From contig NZ_LXYG01000001.1 in NCBI RefSeq assembly GCF_001650905.1, positions 172,432-236,431 of the forward strand: a stretch of 64,000 nucleotides of DNA, read 5' to 3'. A model generated the notes under the pieces. It had not been told where the DNA came from. It did no database searches and was given only the letters and a program-made list of their open reading frames with translations. Of the stretch, positions 62,174 through 64,000 are shown piece by piece. Source of the stretch: Balneola sp. EhC07. Lineage in GTDB: Bacteria > Bacteroidota > Rhodothermia > Balneolales > Balneolaceae. The number at the start of each line of letters is the position of its first letter. Within the stretch, counting starts at the first letter, position 1. The position numbers were made by a program, and so were the translations under genes.

Positions 62174-63880
62174 TTATACCGCCAACGCTTTATTTGCTAT
62201 TGCCAATCCATTTACGAAAGCCTGAATAAGCGCTTCTATAGTATCGGGTGAAGCTCCTTTTGCTGTAAATTCATGTCCTTCTTTTTCTAGGGTTAACGTT
62301 ACAATAACAAGCGAATCCGTATCAGGGCTTAAAATTTCTACTTCGTGATTAAGTATCTGCAGTGCCAGAAATGAATCTGTTTCAGCCTTCATCGCAGCAA
62401 GAACAGCGTCCATGGGGCCAACACCTTGTTCAAGAGATACAACCTCTTCACCGCCATCGATCTTCATTTTAACAGCAGCCGCAACTAATCCATGCTTTCG
62501 CATAGTGATCTTGTAATCAACAACCTCGACCGGGAATTCAAGGTCGGCATCTGTCGTAGAAACCATAGATTTAAGAGCGTTGATCTCAGCTTCTCTAAGG
62601 GTCTTTCCTTTTTTATTGATCCCGTTAACGTATTCTGTATAGAGCTTCTCATGATTTTCATCCAAAGTGACATTCCCTGAGAAAAGATCTCTGGATTGTC
62701 CCCAACTGTTCTTCTGCATATCCGGGAATCCGGATTCTATATACTGCTGAATACGTTCCAGTTTTGGAGAAAGGATAGGAGAAGAAAGGGAATACTTAGC
62801 AACAATATGAGCGGCTTTTAATCCTGTTCCTGTAAGAACAAACAGGCATTTCTTGCCTTTAAAGATATCCAGATTATTTTTGAAGCAAGCCAAAGGAATT
62901 GCACATGCCGGTTCTGTGAAAATTCCTTCCTCCACAGTCATTTCTTTCATGGAAGATAGTAATTCATTTTCGGTAGCCGTGAAAGCATGTCCGTTGGTTT
63001 CGTTGATACCTTCCAGAACTTTATAGAAATCGAATGGATCAGCAACAGCTACGGCATCAGCCATTGTATTTACTTGATCCTTAATAATTTTTTCTTTCTT
63101 GAAAATACCCTCAACTACAGGAGAACTTTGCTCAGGCTGAACGGCCACAAAACTTGGAATTTTATCTATTCTTCCGGCTGCTTTTAATTCCACCAATCCT
63201 TTATAAATAGCAGCAAAGTTAGTTCCTGCTCCAATCGGCACAAAGATATAATCATAATCCATTACACCTTGCTCGATCAGTTCATAGGAAAAGGATTTTT
63301 GCCCTTCCTGCCTGAACACATAATCGCCTGCTAAATAATAATTCCCTGATTTGGCAAATTCCCTGCAAAGCAGTTCACAAGTTCTGAAATCACCTTTTAT
63401 TCTGATGATAGTGGCATCATAAATAGTGGATTGAGCCAGTTTAGCATCCGGTGTTTGTTCAGGTACAAAAACAAAGCAAGGAATTTTAAAATAACAGGCA
63501 TACGCCGCTACAGATGCTGCCATATTTCCGGTAGACGCTAAACAAATGGCATCAGCACCTAATTCTAAAGCCTTAAGTACTTCAATGTAACTTCCGCGAT
63601 CTTTAAAGCAGCCCGTTGGGTTTTCTAATTCAAGTTTAGCATAAAGATCAGCTTCGTATAATTCAGAAAGTCTTTCCAGCTTCTTTAAAGAAGTGAAATC
63701 TGTTTTTAACGGATCAGGAATAATATTCTTTAAAGGATATTGAATTTCTTCCCGGGCTTCTTTGTAGTCAACGGTTAGTACGCCGCCACAGTTAGTACAG
63801 TAGGTGCTGGTGATGCGCTCGTCATTTACTGTATCACAAATAATACATCGAACAGTATATCCGGAATTAGAACTCTTCAT
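62174..63880 (-). CDS. Threonine-synthase-like PLP enzyme fused to a LeuA-type regulatory domain
   Basis: The 568-residue protein has three parts. A zinc ribbon (Cys12, Cys15, Cys28, Cys31) and a fold-type II PLP domain (about 45-365) with Schiff-base Lys93 in NPTGCFKDRG, STGNMAASVAAY and VPIGAGTNFAAI resemble threonine synthase. A linker (about 400-450) leads to a C-terminal domain (about 450-565) with GVGPMDAVLAAM and GASPDTIEALIQAFVNGLAI, matching the LeuA_dimer domain that binds leucine/isoleucine in LeuA and citramalate synthase. The same genome region has a normal thrC (23286) and a leuA lacking this domain. Likely a branched-chain-amino-acid-regulated enzyme; activity (synthase or dehydratase-like) uncertain. 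Confidence 0.85.
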   Translation of the reverse strand: MKSSNSGYTVRCIICDTVNDERITSTYCTNCGGVLTVDYKEAREEIQYPLKNIIPDPLKTDFTSLKKLERLSELYEADLYAKLELENPTGCFKDRGSYIEVLKALELGADAICLASTGNMAASVAAYACYFKIPCFVFVPEQTPDAKLAQSTIYDATIIRIKGDFRTCELLCREFAKSGNYYLAGDYVFRQEGQKSFSYELIEQGVMDYDYIFVPIGAGTNFAAIYKGLVELKAAGRIDKIPSFVAVQPEQSSPVVEGIFKKEKIIKDQVNTMADAVAVADPFDFYKVLEGINETNGHAFTATENELLSSMKEMTVEEGIFTEPACAIPLACFKNNLDIFKGKKCLFVLTGTGLKAAHIVAKYSLSSPILSPKLERIQQYIESGFPDMQKNSWGQSRDLFSGNVTLDENHEKLYTEYVNGINKKGKTLREAEINALKSMVSTTDADLEFPVEVVDYKITMRKHGLVAAAVKMKIDGGEEVVSLEQGVGPMDAVLAAMKAETDSFLALQILNHEVEILSPDTDSLVIVTLTLEKEGHEFTAKGASPDTIEALIQAFVNGLAIANKALAV

Positions 63881-63954
63881 GAAAAATAATTTTGAAATTT
63901 ATCCAAAATACAAAGCTTTTAAATAGGAATGAAGGATGGAAAACCGCTTTTTTG

Positions 63955-64000
63955 AGCTATCAGCTATCAGCTATCAGCTATCAGCTATCAGCTATCAGCT
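63955..64000. repeat. 7-base tandem repeat at the window edge
   Basis: agctatc is repeated in perfect tandem about 6.6 times up to the last base of the window, 75 bases upstream of the ThrC-like gene start. It is incomplete at the edge. If its reverse complement (gatagct) follows outside, it would be a fourth word-repeat hairpin like those at 57636, 59290 and 62105. Confidence 0.7.

Noticed and set aside
63955..64000. Tandem agctatc repeats as a CRISPR array
   Set aside because: Period of 7 bases without spacers; a simple tandem repeat, not a CRISPR.

Overview
The window looks like chromosomal DNA of a low-GC, Gram-negative bacterium of the Bacteroidota / Balneolota (FCB) type. This is inferred from gene content and style: few Shine-Dalgarno sites, outer-membrane barrel and lipoprotein genes, a class II photolyase, short LeuA, a RAYT transposase and DUF819/DUF4296-like genes. 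Nearly all of it is coding. I saw no prophage, no classical IS element, no CRISPR array and no rRNA.

Layout. 1-2.7 kb: two membrane-protein genes (the first cut by the window edge) and a photolyase. 2.8-11 kb: rarA, then signal transduction (a histidine kinase, an OmpR-type pair, a lone receiver protein and a PAS/HisKA_2 kinase) with a flavin reductase. 11.2-14 kb: an accessory block, made of a REP-associated tyrosine transposase between inverted REP hairpins, then a 1.85 kb islet abutting tRNA-Leu(UAA) that carries a HigB-like toxin, an XRE antitoxin and a SecB-like chaperone. 14-20 kb: barrel protein, rel/spoT, HU, ruvX, def, fmt and an ankyrin protein. 20-23.3 kb: two class V aminotransferases (one with a Tat signal) and a GNAT acetyltransferase.

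23.3-34.4 kb is a single minus-strand operon, ilvD-ilvB-ilvN-ilvC-ilvA-thrA-thrB-thrC, making Thr, Ile and Val. It is preceded by an unannotated 22-residue leader peptide rich in Ile/Thr/Val codons and a terminator hairpin, i.e. a transcription attenuator. After a TPR-like gene, leuA-leuC-leuD-leuB runs the other way (36.3-40.6 kb). 40.6-50 kb holds a GH114-like lipoprotein, recQ, a small lipoprotein, an SDR, coaX, udk, an amidase, and an ATPase-mscS operon in which the ATPase reading frame extends about 150 codons upstream of any standard start codon. 50-53.7 kb contains arrays of palindromic hairpins around a methyltransferase, a small membrane protein and a degenerate serine-hydrolase-like protein. 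53.7-60.1 kb: a DUF819 transporter-like protein, an esterase-like lipoprotein, and lysC-dapB-dapA-dapD for lysine/diaminopimelate. 60.2-64 kb: a membrane protein, a metallo-beta-lactamase-fold hydrolase, and a threonine-synthase-like enzyme fused to a LeuA-type regulatory domain. The 57.6-64 kb stretch also has intergenic inverted repeats built of short repeated words.

The aspartate-family and branched-chain pathways are almost complete here: two aspartokinases feed Thr/Ile and Lys, and the Leu branch is separate. The most unusual items are the tRNA-anchored toxin-antitoxin-chaperone islet, the Ile/Thr/Val leader, the ThrC-LeuA-domain fusion next to a LeuA lacking that domain, the RAYT/REP system, and the ATPase gene with no ordinary start.
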